From: Ignelater luminosus
Taxonomy: Eukaryota; Arthropoda; Insecta; Coleoptera; Elateridae
DNA: 64,000 bases
Assembly (NCBI GenBank): GCA_011009095.1
Contig: VTPC01090892.1
Location: 32,537-96,536 of the forward strand
Direction of reading: 5' to 3'
Shown here: piece by piece, positions 1-14,600 of the stretch
How positions within the stretch are numbered: position 1 is the first letter of the stretch
Layout of the letters: each line of letters begins with the position of its first letter
Made by a program: the position numbers and the translations under genes
The notes under the pieces: model-generated
The model's input: only the letters and a program-made list of their open reading frames with translations
The model's database searches: none
Told to the model about the DNA's origin: nothing

Positions 1-3000
1 AAAAAACGTTTATCATGGGCGATGTGGTAATGGATGAGAACTGATCCAAAAGCCCGAATAGTTTATTATAAAATAATTGGACACGTAATTAAAAAATTTT
101 AGAAGGTAACTCCAGTTAAGTGGAATGGGTACCTCCGGATTGAAATGCAGAAGGATACAATTTTAACAAATTTTCCATTGAAATATCAATCTGACACTCA
201 AACTAAAACCCTACCGATACCTCTAGTGACTGAATTTTGGCTAACTACGAAAGCCTAAGTTACCATAAACAAAAGCTTCTACCTTGTGTATAGTTTTATC
301 TAAACTTCCACCAGGTTAAAGAAACAAAATCTTCAGAAGAATAGATCAATCAGAAAGAAAAAATTGAAAAGCAATACTTCAAACTCTTATAGATAAACAA
401 TTCTGATGGGCAAAATTCAGACTTATTGCTTTGTCTCTTTGAAAGACTTATATCGATTTGTCTTAGTTACGGAGATATCGGCCTGCAGATATGTTAAATT
501 TTGGTTGTATTGTCGTTGTTTGTCAAAATATCAAAACTTCAGTTGCGTATTCTAAAATTACTTCTAATTATAGAATTGAATTTCAAGTGTTTTTTTTTAT
601 ACGACGTTAAGTATCTCGCCTATACACTATTCTGTATAATTGGAGGTAAGTTGAAAAGTTTTTATTAATAAGAATTTTTAATATTTTTTCAAATAACGAC
701 GATACAGCCAAACGTTAACATTTCTAAACACAACTTTGAAGGTCGTTAACTCCGCTACTAGGACGAACCGACCACAGGTATTTGTGAAAATACTTGTCTA
801 GGCACCAGGCGTTTACGCTATCAGTTTGTCAGTGTGATCTATTTGTGTAACAACTGTAATCAATGTTGCACTTCCAATAAATGAAGTCACAAGGCTCGTA
901 CTGACATTCCTAAATGCTCCGACCAGTACTATGTTATTTCCTATTTGCAACAGGTGTAAAATTTTGTAGTTTATCTGGTGTTGCGTTTAGATTTTTCTCT
1001 CTCTAGATTGATTCTGTCAGAATGCTTGGCTTCTTTTAGTTTATTTTCTTTAAAGTTGGTCTTGCAGGATATGTTATATTGAAAAATTTATCAATTAAGA
1101 CACTTTAAAATTTCAAGATTTTTATTTGGCAGATAACCCGTTCGTATTGCATCGATGAGTTCCAGATTGATAAACAAAAAAAATATTTGAGCGAATCCAA
1201 TAATCTTTCTTTGATATTTCTTCTCGTCATTTTATATGGTAACTTGTTTTGAAGAATTTTATTAAGAACGAAAGGAAAATCATATTCAGTTTAGTTTCTG
1301 TCTTTTTTCTAGCTGTTTAATTTTCAGTAAAGACTAGTACCTTGTCCAAAACTTTTCCCTACTTGGAGAAATTTCCAGATACTTTTGATGTAAACTATGG
1401 GGTTTCCCCTGGTGTATCTATACCTATTTACAAGTCTTGTAAAGCATGGGGGTAGGAGATGATTCACTAACGTTTTGAAAAACACACTTTAAATGAAAAA
1501 AAGGTAGAAAAAAACTGAATTTCTTCTTTAAACGATTTACAGGCTAAGGATGCGCAAATTTGGTCTTTGATGCGAATTGTCTCGGATAATCACAAAACTC
1601 AAATTCAGAAAAATTAAATTGTTTGGTTAAATTTCTGTTCAAAAATTATTTTTTGCTGATAAATTTGCCTTTACACAAACCGATTCGACGCTGGGAAATA
1701 AATGAACCCACTACTGATCTGGAAACTTTGCTTTTAAACCTGGCATTATAACTGTTTGAAATCCTATGTTGCTGCTACAGAAGAGTTGTAAAGATGTTGA
1801 GTGTAAAGTGTTATGGCAAAGGAAAATTGCAAATTTTATTCTTCTGTACAACTTCTTGTACTTCAATAATGATACTTTGGGTTACAGGTTTTGTATAATT
1901 TCATGACATTTCATCTATTTGTCTTACGTTTTTTTTATATACTAATTTTACTTTAATGGTTTTTCCTTAGATCATATACAGAATAAAAAGCAAAACCGAT
2001 TTACTACATGCTATCAAACACTAGCAATATCATTTGTTTTATTTTCATAAGCTATTTACTCAAAAGCTATTTAAATAATGCAGCGCTGTTCGAAAGCTTT
2101 TTTTCAAAGTAATCAAGATTCAGACAGCTGATAACAACGTGTACTGTTATGTCACACAAGGGAACAATTTCACCTAAATATAATGTTTAATGTTCCTACA
2201 AACATCCAAAATTACAAATAACATTCTGATAATATCAAAAGTTCCGCTCATGGATTTATAATCTGTAAAAAAAATAATAATTAGTACAATGTTCTAGGCT
2301 TGTTATTATTATTTTGTCTAGATATTGTTGATTTACGACATTAAAAAAGATTTTTCCGGATATAAATAAAGTGAGAAGACACAAATGGCATTCCGTTTTA
2401 ATTAGAGACCGCAGGGTGAACCAAAAGCTCTGCAGCACTAAATATTATTAATGAGTTTCCGCAACACAAGTTGTAATTCCACAAGCCAAATGCTGCATAG
2501 TTGTGCGTAAACGATTTGTCATCATGGGAAACATATCCGGTGACTTATGTCGAAAATAACACTTCCTCTTCCCATTTGGAACTACTGAAATGTATTAAGA
2601 AGGCTATTGATCAGTGGGAGTACTGCAAAGGTCTTTTCAAAGGCGTTAAGAATTGTATTCGGATGGTTAAATCCGTTTTTCTAAAGAAACTCACCCTCTA
2701 AAATACGAAAACGCCGAGTTAAAATAGTAAAATCAATGGGAACTCCAAGACTAATGCGACAGGGATATATGCGCAACTAGCCCCTTTTCTGTACAAAAAA
2801 GTTCGACCCCAGCTTTGTGGTTTCGTACCTCCATTACAATGTCAACTGAAATTGGGTTTTTATTCACGAAGCTACAGTTGCTTCGAAAATTAGTTTTTTT
2901 TTTTTTGAGAACGTAAACCGAAGTACGGATAAAAGGGAAAGTAAAATTGTTGTACGTATTTACCTACACAACTCTCCGTAAATTACTAGCACTTAACCTA

Positions 3001-6000
3001 ACAAATCATGTCCTAAATGAAGTCCAATAAATTTTAGATACAAAAACATTTAAAGTTTTATTTGAAGGAAAAACTTTTTTCTTCCTCTTTCGCTTTTTAA
3101 TATTCAACAACTACGGAAAATCAACAGAAAAACAATTGCCTAATGGCGCACTTCACCCTCTTACAAAAAAGAAATGTATACGTAATACGAAAATTCCCTG
3201 AGGTCTTTAGGGAGCTGAACGCATATTGACAAGGAAATATCCATTTCAACTTCAACCCATTGTAAGATAAAAACTGCCACACATTCACCCTTTTCTCCGT
3301 CCACCTACTGCTACTTATTGCCTCTGAATTCGCAAGATAAAAATCCAGAACTCCCAAATCGATGGATCTAATCAAAAATTGAATATTTACCGAATTCTAA
3401 AGGAGAACTTCCGGTTTTACTTCCAGCAAAAGGTTAATGATACAATTTATTAAAGAAAATGTTTTGAAAACATCTTCCGATAAGAAGAAAAAAGAAATTT
3501 TAAAATAAAAGCTTGCTAGAAGGAAGGAAAAACAATTTTATAGAAAAATGTTAGGCTTCTATTAAAATTTATTACCCTTTAGTTCGTTTTTTGTAGTTTG
3601 TTATGTTCAATGATTCAGGCAATGCTACATAATAAAAAAAACTTTTCAGTAGTTTCTTTCTGAAGTATTTCGGATGGTTAGAAGGAAATGTTTGGTCCAC
3701 AAAAAGAATTTTCGAAAAATGTCGATCAATCAAGTGAAAAATGTTACACAAGAAATAACTTTTGTACAAGTTTGTACTTACAACTTTTCTTTTATGTTTG
3801 AACAATTTTTCAGTTAAGGAACTTAACGGGAATACAGTCCTTATGACTGTTTAAACAGGAACGTCGAACAGTGGGAATTCAAAGTTGGTTTTGTACTTCC
3901 CTATTCATACAATACACGTGTCTAAAGCTCAATATTCGAACGTTTTGCTTTTACAATTTTATTTCAATATTTCTCAATCTACCCCCAGTCTTCGGCTTTT
4001 CTTTGCATCGTCGTGTGTGTGATCAATTCTGCAAACGGATTTTCGCATTTCACAAAACGAAAGCAATAACAGTAGCGAATGTAGCATTAAGAAAATGTAC
4101 CAATTTTTCCTCAAAGTGTAAAGAAGAATTATGGTCGTCTCCACAGAAGCGGAGCACAATCATAGGACTTTGATGAGGATACAAAAAAGGGAAAAAATTG
4201 GTTTTTTCCAGCATACAAACGCGCACATACATTTTGAAGGATTTTAATATTTTGAGAAACTTCCAGTAATTGATGGATAATCCCATTTGAATAAGGTATC
4301 GGCGGAAACGCATTCAATACAATTAGAACTCCCGTTAGTGTAACTGTAAGTGCTCAACTTTTTCACATTAAATCGATCTACTCCCATCTTGTTAGTTTCC
4401 ATTTATGTGGCAGTTTGTTCTTAGAAAGTAAGCAAACGTAAATTAAAAAAGAAATTATTCTTGGCTTGATGTTCATTTTATCAATTTACTTTTCGATTTA
4501 GACATACTCGTACTGATTAAATCAAAAATAGGGAAGTAATAAGAGCAACGGCTTAATTGTGTAAAAGAAAGCCTATCAACTAATTCACAAGAGATCACAA
4601 GCTTAATAACACTTTGAAAAGTAATTTTTATTTTTCGTTTTATTGCAAGCAACGTAATAAAGTTCTTCAGAGCATTGCTTTTTTATGAATTTTCTAGTTG
4701 TTTTTATTTCACTAAGCCAATATTTTGCTTTTTTTTATTAATTTATGTTTTATTATAATATATAGTAATTACCATTCTGTTTTTTTAAATTAAAAGTAAA
4801 ATCACATTATTAGTCTCTCAAATTTAATATTAAACTTGTATCATGCCTTAATGAAAACTGACCGTTCTATAAAAAATTCATTCGTTCGCTGAAGAGGGTA
4901 TATATATTTGAAACAATGTCAAAAGAAAAAAAACTAAAAAATGACCTAGTTACTGTTATTCAAAAAATATATTTTTAGAAGATTTTATGTATTTTATTCA
5001 GACAGGTTCTGCCCACAGAATAATATAGAGCTTCAAAAGAGAAATGCAAATTGATCAATAAAGAACAGGATGTTACTGCATAAAATGGTGGTCAAAAATC
5101 CAAATCATTCTATTTTTGAAACCTTTCAGAGTTTCTTGATGGATATAATAAATTTATCTAATCCAGGATACAAGATATTTTGAGAAAAGAACGGTTGTTG
5201 GCAGAAATGAGCTGGTTGAAATGGATTTAACGTATACAGCAGAATCAAATTCAATTGGATTGTTAAACTTGTCTAGTGAGAAAATCCTGCAGTACTCGAG
5301 AAAACACCTAACAAAAAACCTTTTCTGTTTTGCTGTTACCTTAGTTTGGTGGTATTGATTTTATGACGTGACTGCTAGATATAGAGTTCGAATATGCCTA
5401 ATTTTCACTGCTTTGCTTATTGATCTTCCATATTTGCGACAGCAGTTTCTGCCATATCTGTCAACTCAGTTACAAATGTTTACCCAAAGTAATCCATAGC
5501 GAAAATAACCCAATTCCAAGCAAACGGTCAAAAATAGAAAACAAGGAAAATCACGGAAGGCGTGGGAAAAGAAGATAAATTACATCTCATTGAATAACTA
5601 GGTCAACTATGTTTTTAGGTCGTTTGGTAAACATTGAGATGATTGCATAATATAAAATAAGTGCTTGTTACATGTTGAGATTGTTTTTGAATTTATTGCT
5701 TGGTTTGGAGTTAGATTCTGTAAAACAGACAAACTTCCTCCATTTTTGTAAAGCGATTCTATAGAATCTTACTCCACTCACACTGTAATTATCTAAGACA
5801 TACACCTACTAATAATGTTGAAAACTATGTAATTACGCATAGTATCAAAGAATTAGAGAATTGAAGAGATCAGAGTTATGACTTAGAAACAACTACAGGA
5901 TACGTACTTATTACGTAGCTAGATTTTGGTAACAATAATAAGAGAACATTTATACTTACCATCATAGCATGTCATTGGTAACATCACGGATCTATTTCTT

Positions 6001-6130
6001 TCTTTGCGAAAGTGGATAGCACCTCTTAGACACTGTTATTATGCAAGCACTACAGCCTGGTAGGCTCTTGGTTTGATCTACTGTTTTTTTCTAAACTGCT
6101 GTTTTTTCCCTTCAGTTCGCAATTTTCAGT
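1..6130. other. Gene-free AT-rich stretch
   Basis: I see no recognisable gene, RNA gene or mobile element. Open frames are at most about 100 codons, lie on both strands in overlapping positions, are rich in Phe, Leu, Lys and Asn as expected from AT-rich noncoding DNA, and match no family I know. Homopolymer runs of A and T are common. It could be intronic or intergenic. Confidence 0.6.
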
Positions 6131-6201
6131 TCCTTGATATCTACTTCACCCTCCTCCTTCCATCTGTTTCGCGGTTTTCCTTTTCTCTTTTTCCCTGAAA
6201 T

Positions 6202-6540
6202 TTATCTTTGCACTCTGTTTTTTGACATTCTCATTACTCTCATTAGGTACTTTCTTGGTTCCACACTTTTATTAATTTTTTTATCGGTCTGTCTCAGAAT
6301 TTGCATTTCGCTTTCAAAGGTCACTATAGGTCTGACTATGGTTTTATACATCCGTATCTTAAGATTTCTTGATATAAGTTTACTGTTGAATACTCTTTTT
6401 AGGGTATTTAAACACTTATTTCCGACCAATAATCTAGATTGTATCTCTTCTTAACTTCCGGGTTTTCTTGTTATCTTAGCGCCCAAGTAAGTAAAGCTTT
6501 CCACCTCTTCAGATTCATACTTGTTTCTTGATTTAGTTCT
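6202..6540 (-). pseudogene. LINE C-terminal tail fragment
   Basis: The minus-strand frame 6429-6202 has NLKIRMYKTIVRPIVTFESE, the block found after the reverse transcriptase in many insect LINEs, where an 'IYKTxIRPVxTYG' pattern is usual. Just upstream on the same strand, at about 6540-6440, a SEEVESFTYLGAKI-like block precedes it in another frame. This is the conserved connection between the thumb and the C-terminal region. Broken and inactive; reported separately because it fixes the orientation of the element. Confidence 0.7.
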
Positions 6541-6639
6541 TACATCAAACATTCTTTCTTCTTGAAATTGTTTATCTGACTAGTTCATATATTTTGTTTT
6601 TTGTTGATTAATTTGTAAACCTAGCTTTTTGACTAATTC

Positions 6640-7430
6640 CTCCAATTCATTTTTTGTTCTGGAGACAATAGCAATATCAACGGCATGCGCGAGAATTTGT
6701 TGTTTCTTATGATACATCAAACCGGACCTGTTTATATATTTTTTTATTACTTTTTCTAATGCCAGGTTGAATAGTTTGTGGATAATGAACGGCCTTGTCG
6801 TAATCCATTCTTGACCTAGAAGTTACTCGAAAGATTACCTTTAATTTTCATTGAATCTTCTGTATACTTTAGTGTCATTCGCACCATTTCTACAATTTTT
6901 TTGGATACCTAACTCTGTCAACACCCTGTATAGCTCTATTCTTTTAATTTTACTGTAGGCCTGTTTGAAGTCTATAAATATTACATGCGTCTCCATCTCG
7001 TGTTCGTGGCTTTTAGCTTGTATCTCCTTTAAAACAAATATTTTGTCTACCACTCCTCTGTTCTTCCTAAAGCCGGCCTGGTACTCTCCTACTATCTCTA
7101 CCATTTTATCGCACAACTAACTCTTTATTGTCATCGTCAGAGTCTCATATGCTATGTTGAGCAGGGCTATACCTCTGTAGTTCTCACAGATTGTCGCATT
7201 TCCTTTTTTTTAATATAGGACGCAGCATACCCTCCGACCATTCCTTTGGAATTTTTTCCTGTATCCATATATTATATATAAGGGAATGCATTTTCTCTGC
7301 TAGTAGTCTCCTTTCATATCTGAAGAATTCTACAGTAATCCCATCTTTTCTTGGACTTTTATTCTGTTTTAGCTCTAAATTATGTCTGCTACCTGAAGAC
7401 TTGGCCGGTTTTTCTGGCTTGAGCATTCCT
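6640..7430 (-). pseudogene. LINE reverse transcriptase fragment
   Basis: The minus-strand frame 7426-7184 carries the RT fingers pattern KSPRKDGITVEFFRY and then IPKEWSEGMLRPILKK. Frame 7116-6841 continues with VEIVGEYQAGFRKNRGVVDK and the palm motif VIFIDFKQAYSKI, which holds the first catalytic Asp (DFKQAY). Further on, near 6700-6670, the expected YADD box reads as HAVD in the conserved setting KKQQILAHAVDIAIV, so the first Asp of the catalytic pair is replaced by Val. The order and spacing fit a non-LTR RT. Frameshifts, plus loss of YADD, make it non-functional. Confidence 0.8.
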
Positions 7431-7976
7431 TTTCTGCTCAGTGGTCATCATCTTCATTTTTTTCTGTTACAGTATTTCCATTTAGCAATTCATCAAAGTA
7501 TTGTTTCTACCTCTTTACATCTTCATCCTTTAGTAGTTTGCTCTCTTTATCTTTGCAAAATATGGGTCTAGGCTTAAATCCATTTTCTTCCGATTTTAGG
7601 CCTGCGTAGAGTGCTTTGACTTTTCTAGTATAAAAGTTTTCTTCGTAATAATTTAATACAGCTTGATATTTTTTTCTCTCTGATAGTTGCCCTGTAGTTT
7701 TTTCTACATCTTGTGTACTCTACTTTAGCTTCTTCTGTTCTCTTCTGTAACATATTTATTCTTGCTTTATTTTTCTTTTGTATTTTTTCCTGGCCCTCTT
7801 TATCAAACCATTGTTGTTGTTGTTACTGCCTTGCAATCTTTCAAACATTGCTCTATGCTTTTAGGTTCTGCCAAATATTTTCAGGATCTTGTGATCCGCT
7901 TACATTTCTTAGCTTGTTACTCAGAATTGCTTTATATCTCCTTCTGTCCTTTAGATTTTCTAGTCTTACTACCCAT

Positions 7977-8514
7977 TTACTTTATTTCTGATCCCTGTAG
8001 CTTCTGATATTCCTTATATTCTTCTTTTGGCTTTTCTCTATGAGTATATGATCTATTTGGTTGACATGCGATCCATCTAGCGACCTTCAATTTCCTTTGT
8101 ATATATTTCTTTTGGAAATCTGTACTTTTAATTTTCATCCCTTTTTCATTAGCAAGGTCTATCAAAATTCGGGCATTCTCCGTCGTCACCTCATGTTTGC
8201 TGTATTTTGCTGTTACCGTTCGATATACTTCTTCTCTTTCTATTTTTGCATTTGCGTTCCCTAGGACGATTTGTATGTTATATGTACGAATCTTCTCTGT
8301 CCAATCCATTGTAGAATTTCTCTTTAGTGTTCGTACATTTGTCTTTTGACAAAGCATGTATAGTAATTAAACTGAATTTTTGATATCTTTCTCTTAATCT
8401 TAAATAACACATTCTGTCTGATATTGGCTTAAATTCCACTATCGTTGATTTTAGGGAACCTGTTTCGAAAAGCCTATTTTCTCCTTTGCTCTTAAGCAGT
8501 ATATAGTCTTTCAC
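7977..8514 (-). pseudogene. LINE endonuclease domain fragment
   Basis: Two overlapping minus-strand frames (8514-8278 and 8357-7977) together cover an exonuclease-endonuclease-phosphatase type domain. The first has the block ending in VEFKPISDRMCYLRLRERYQ, followed by a degraded 'ITIHA' strand motif. The second contains IVLGNANAKI, which corresponds to the GDxNA(K) catalytic motif of LINE endonucleases. Here the aspartate has become Asn, so the metal-binding site is lost. In an active element this domain nicks target DNA to prime reverse transcription. The frame change between the two parts and the missing catalytic residue show it is a pseudogene. Confidence 0.75.
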
Positions 8515-8620
8515 TTTTGCTATATCATTCCCCTGTTTAAGTAACCCCGCGTCATATAAGCCGTCACGTTCTATGTCCCTACAAAAATGCCATTCTCAAA
8601 TTTATTAATTGTTTGTTTCA

Positions 8621-11600
8621 GTTTCAGTTTTTTCTTTTTTTATTGCCTTTAATCTGTTCCGTTATCGTCGCCTGGTCTATTTTCTTTTGTTCCTTTCTAT
8701 CTAACTGGGATAGCTTTGTTGATGTATAGTTCTGGTTACAGCTTTGCCAAAAGTATCTAAAAAAACATTATAGTACTGCATAGTTTGAACGCCTACGTTT
8801 TTAAAATTAAAATACGCTTGTGTTCCGACTAATCTAGTTTGTATAAACTGATACCTCTGAAGTGGCCTTGTCTATTTTATCGATTAACTCCTTAAAGCTC
8901 ATCGACACACTGCCATAAAACATCGAATTGATTTTATTTCCCAAGATTCTAGATGTTTCATAAAACTTAGATTGATAATGGACCAAAATAAAGACAAATC
9001 AGAGAAAGTCATCTTGAACAATGATGGGCAAAATGTGTTTCTGGAGGAAGTCGGCCCTTATGATGCGTTCCGACGGATCCGAAGTCGCCCATACTTGATG
9101 TAGCAACACTCGACACATGTAGAGTTGCTAACGCTATACACTGTAGAAAACAGATCTTAACCTAATGATTTCTGACGTCAACAAAATTGCGCAGCTTTTT
9201 GTCACTTGTTTCTTAGTTGTCACATTTCGAAGAATTCACAATAGCAATATTATAGTGTAAACAAAATCCAAATCGGCCTACTTGTTCGAAAGTGACAGTA
9301 CAAAATGTCTTATTTTAGTCAAAAATTTAAATCGCGTTTGCCAAGTAACTAAACGCATCGTAATTGTTTTGATGCTTATTTCAAATAAAAAACAGATGAA
9401 CATAGGCATTTCCAATTGATAATTGTAGACTTAACTGTCAATGGAAGGTAGAAACAGAAGTTGATAGACGATTCTTAAACACAATATCTAAACATAGCAA
9501 CTTACGTTGATAGTTCAATTCACCGTATGCAATGCATGCAAAACATTGGAAGTTGCGCTTGTTTTTCATCTAAAGCAGATATTAGAACAAACCCATCATT
9601 AAAACGAAACGTCTTCTGCTGTAATTATCGATCTGGCAGGCCAATTTGAATTTGGTTATCGTTACAAGATTGCTATTGTTAGTCTTTTTCTAACGGCATA
9701 TCACAAGTGGTAGGATGGCATTTAAGATCTTGAGGTTATGTATGCAACGTCGAACACAGCAACCTATATGATTGAGTTAATTATATAGTTTAATGTCTCC
9801 TTCCACAAATAGATAGACGTTCTTTTTTATTTCGATATTTTCAGTTTTTGTGCTGTAATTATTTCCACAGGTTGGTAAAATGGTAAATGTTTCTGGTGAC
9901 ACTTTGAAGTATTTTGTAGCAATTTGTGAGTTACCCTTACACCTGGGCTAAAGAATGATTGCTCTATAGCTTCTTCATTTGAAAGTGGACGTGTTGAGCA
10001 AACAGCAGTAGTTATGTATCTGCGGCCATTACATTATAATATACACTTTTGCAGAACTCAGTGAGTACTTAGTATTCCATATCCAGAAATTGTAATACCA
10101 TTTCTTATATGAGATTACCCACAGAATTATTTTGAAAGGAAATGTAAAACTAAAGATAAAATGAGAATATGCTAAATGTAAGCAAATGAAATTTTTAATA
10201 CGATTTCTAATACAAAAAGAAATCTAGATTCTTAGCTATGAATTTTCAAATGATTTTTTGCTGATCTAAGAAAAGATTATTTAAGGCACTTATGTTTTCT
10301 CTAAACGTAGTTGTATCCTGTACTACCAGCATAATTTGACATTCCGTAGTAAAAAATTCAATGAAGATTGCATTAAATCCTAAAGTAAAGAGTGGTGGCT
10401 GGCTAGAATAATAAATCAGTTATATGTTAGTTAGACTCTAAACTTGTTTTCAAACATAAAGTGAAAATACATCATCTTTCAGTGAGAACTATCTAAGGTA
10501 AATACTTTTCTGCTTGGTCAATATCGAAAAAAATTTTTAAACTCGTCAAAATTAACTGTTTATTCTAGGGGACACAATATAACAAACATGTTGTTGATAC
10601 TATGTAACTCGCTCTTCTTTGACAGCTATACTTCAAAAATATAAAACAGCATGACTGATAATAGGCGTTCGAAGAGATTTCCCAAACCTATGCCAGAATT
10701 ATTAATTTCATTTTCCGATCTTCATTTGCTTCAATGCAGCAACAATCTTTGCACTGATTTTGATTTTTCATTTCTTTTTGGACCTAAAGATAGCATTTTT
10801 CTGGGGTCAACGCCCAAAAGCTTTTTAAGGCAATTGATCTATGTGTGTCAAACATACATGAAGTCAATTTTTTCTTAATGCAAATGAAAATCGACCAAAA
10901 CCAATTTTATATTGAAGCTAATGCTCTATTCTATAATACAACAAAAACGTTTGGGTTGATATACCTTTGTGTTCAGGAAATGCAAGACGAAACGTTCTAG
11001 GTTTAGCTGTTGTAAGGAAATGTGAAGGAAAAACAGAAGTAAATGGAAAGGCTTTTATAAAAATCTTAAATATCTTGTGATTTGGACACTTGCAGATACT
11101 TTTGTGCATTTTGCAATCTTTTTACTTGAAGTCATATTTCATGGTATTCTAGGTAGACATACCAAGTACCATATTGACATTAACACTTTTGGTTCCATCG
11201 CTATGAGTTTTTAGATTTAGTTTTGGAGGCCTCTCTAGCACAGTCAGTTGAACTGGGAAATCTTTCTTTTAACGAGCGTACTTATGAACATTATAAGAAT
11301 AGTTCAGTTTTGATATTTGTCCAAAAGTCTCGCTTTATCAATCCCAGAACTAAACTTAACTTTGATCAGTTTAAAACCATGACGAGGCTCCCAAAATAGA
11401 AATACACCAAGTCTTTGACTTTGAGTAGTGAGGTCTAGACAGTTTTTCTAGCTCATGTTTTGTTTAACTAAAAGGGGATCATATCTTCAAAAATAGTCAA
11501 AATCGGTGTGGTAACCTTTAAAATCTAAAAAATGACGGTCATTTCTCGTCTTTGCCGTGATCATTCTTCGATTCTATGGTGCTCAAAGCATTAATCGTAC

Positions 11601-14600
11601 ACAAAATTATGTGGACTTTCAATTGAGCTATTTCATAATTAAGATCATTTGAAGTTGTTTAAGGTATATTTGTTAGAGAGAGAGACCTACATAACATCAA
11701 CAAAGATTACGTCATATTTTGTCCTCCTTGATACTAAAGTTCACGTCGCTCAGAATTTTTCTCAATACTCACCGAGGACAAATTTTTTAGAGTGAATAGT
11801 TTTATCTAAGTATTCAAAAGGTATATTGCATTCTTTTAATGTCAGGTGTTATCTACTTTTGTATTGAAAAATATAATCTGTAAACCGGTCAGAATAATAA
11901 ATAAGTTTTGTTAATTTCGCTTTAATAACACGTTTCGGGTTTATATATGAATATTAAATATTTAGCTCAGACGTTAATAGCAGCGAAGAAATTGTTAAAC
12001 CATGTTAACGTATTTAAACAAACTGTTATGTTTCACTAGGGATGTTTTAGGTGTTCTATGTATACCTCAAAGTTTGTTCCTGTAGAACCTTCCCTTCTTA
12101 CATGTAGAAAAGGATTAATTTATTGTAACTGGTGAAGGTACCTACTAACTTATTGAAATATTACTAAAGTAAATCCCTGAGGCACATCTTTTTTCTAAAG
12201 TACGTATTGTATTTAAAATATTATTCTACGGTTCCGAAACCATTATTGAAAAAGAACTGTACGTTTTTATTTGATTTTACGTTTGAGGATTTGAATTGCG
12301 GTTTCATCCACGCTCGTGCATATAAATATGAAATGTAGGTAAATATAAATAAAGCTTGAGGGATTTAGGAAAAAGAAAAATATTACATTTTGATAAAAGC
12401 AATATAAAAGAAAGGGATTTAAACACCATACGATCAGAAATACATCAAGAAGTCGATCTAAAATGCTTAAAATAAGTATCCAGTCATCTACCAGTAACGT
12501 CAATACCTTAACATTGATGAAACTGGAACAATTTCAAATATACTTCCAGCATTCACCTTAAGGAATTGCAATGGACTATAAGTGATTCCCTCAAGAAATA
12601 CCACTTCAATATTTCGTATTTCATATAATAAAGTTTTCGAAGCAGCGGAGAGTTTTCCAGTACTAAATTATTATACGAGTTTAGATAGCGGTCTGAAATT
12701 ACTTAATATTTCAGTAGAGCTAATTGAATTTTGCTACATCAATTAATAAGTTTAAATTCGTGCATCATAGTCGTTCGAGTGTAATGCCGAAACTGATTAA
12801 ATCGCTTGATACGACCAACGTAGCCAACATATATAAAACAGATTTAGGTTGAAAATTCGCCTAAAAGTAAACCTTTTACCCTAAAAGATATAATATGGAA
12901 AATTTGTCAGAAAAACCTGCGTAACTGCCAAAATAAAAGGGGAACTCGTAAAAGAGAAACCACAATGCGAGAAAAATTATCGGCGACCCGGAACGGATAT
13001 TTCCAGGGGCGCCTCTGTTACTTCACACTACAAAAGAATTTATTTTATAACATAATTTTGGAGTATTTCAGTTTTTAAAGCGATAAATCAATAAGATAAA
13101 TTTGTCCAACCGTAATAAACCTTTATTGAATAAAAGTATAAAGGTCTGGTAACATATTTTAAATCGAATTCATAAATCGTGGTTATTAAGCGTTCGCAGG
13201 AGATATTTTCTGCATATCAAGCATCTTTGGGGTGTAGTTTTCAAAAAGTACTTTGGAGAAAGCTCATAAATAAGGTGCACCAGATGTGTGTTGGCCTGTT
13301 TATTATGGCAGGAGTAATGTAAGGGGCGCCACTGCAAGTTATTATAGGACGTGCTACCTTTTGTCGCCGTCTGGATTAGAATTTTGCGGTAAGACCGGAA
13401 CTTGACACTTTCCGGAAACCGCCCTAGCCAAGTAGACATTACATCGCATGTTTTAGGTCTCTGGATTTATTTCGTTCTAGTCATATCTTATGGAAATTAT
13501 TCTCGTATTTCCTAATTTTACGTTTGCACGGAAAACAACGATTTCGCTGGTGACAAGGACGACTTTACTAAATAACGGCCATTTTTCCATCACCTTGCTT
13601 GTCACCATTTGACCTTTAATTAACGCATAATTAATTTTTACAAATTTAGAGCTATTATTTCGACAACTTTAATAATTCAAGAAATTCTCTGTTATGATAT
13701 TTAAATTGCTTAGGATTTGTCACTTTACTTTACAAAATGAAAACGCGTTTTTGTACAGAGAAGCAAAAAAATAGGAGACATGGTTGCGTGACTACATTCA
13801 TAAATGTTTCTTTAGTTTCTTTGTGTAGTTGAAGCAAACCGTTTTTAAATTTACATGAAGAGTACATTTTTATCTGCGAAAATTAATCAGTTAATTCTTC
13901 ATACCTTTAGTAAGATAAGAAAAATATAACAATGACTAGCATCCAGATAATTTTACTAAATTTAGAAGGGGATGCTTTTGTAGGGAAAATGTTTTGAATA
14001 CATTGAATTTATTCAAAATTATTCCAAACATAAAGCTTGTATTTGTTGACCTTCTACGCACGTGCTCAGAAATTGGTATTGTTTGGTTCATCAATCAATA
14101 ATAGCTTCCTTAATAACAACACTGTCGGAATTATACCGACACTTACACGGGAATGTTGAAGTAATTCTATTTATTACATCAATACAAGTTATACGTAGCA
14201 GATATAACATTTAAGGAGACGATATATTTAATTTTATTGTCTATTTAACTGACCTCTTTGCCCTACAAAAATAAATACTGATAAATTATCAAAATTAGTA
14301 CGTAAAATAATTTAACGTTTGGATGTAGTGGAGAAAGAATAAACGTGAAGCTTACATAATTTAATATTGCTCAAGTAATGTATTCTGTGATAATTTTGCA
14401 GATCTCAGATTAGATAAGTCTCAAACTTCTTATAAGACAGTTACCTTGAAAATTGTCTTTGTACACGTTCCACAAACAGCTGTTGGGTTATGTGGAGCAG
14501 ATTCCAAATAACTGAGCCATATTCCAGGTGAAAAGGTATAATAAAATATTATTGAGGTAGTATTTTAAAACTTCTAGTTACAACGCATGTATTGTCAGTG

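Larger units (their letters stand above)
6130..8620 (-). mobile_element. Degenerate non-LTR retrotransposon (LINE), RTE-like
   Basis: Read on the minus strand, three blocks lie in the order expected for the ORF2 polyprotein of a LINE: apurinic-type endonuclease (about 8514-7977), reverse transcriptase (about 7430-6640) and a C-terminal tail (about 6540-6200). The endonuclease block resembles proteins often annotated in insects as 'craniofacial development protein 2-like', which are RTE-type LINE remnants. Many frameshifts and stops separate the blocks, so the copy is dead. Neither terminus nor a target-site duplication could be placed, and the limits are approximate. The exact clade (RTE, CR1 or another) is an inference from remembered family patterns. 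Confidence 0.85.

Noticed and set aside
3871..4317. Overlapping frames of about 60-100 codons on both strands
   Set aside because: They overlap each other, lack splice or family signals and have chance-like composition.
5370..5400. GTTCGAAT-like word considered as a tRNA B box
   Set aside because: No matching A box or acceptor stem could be built around it.
7191..7571. 126-codon plus-strand frame over the first LINE
   Set aside because: It is antisense to the RT region and has the Phe/Leu/Ser-rich composition of a shadow frame.
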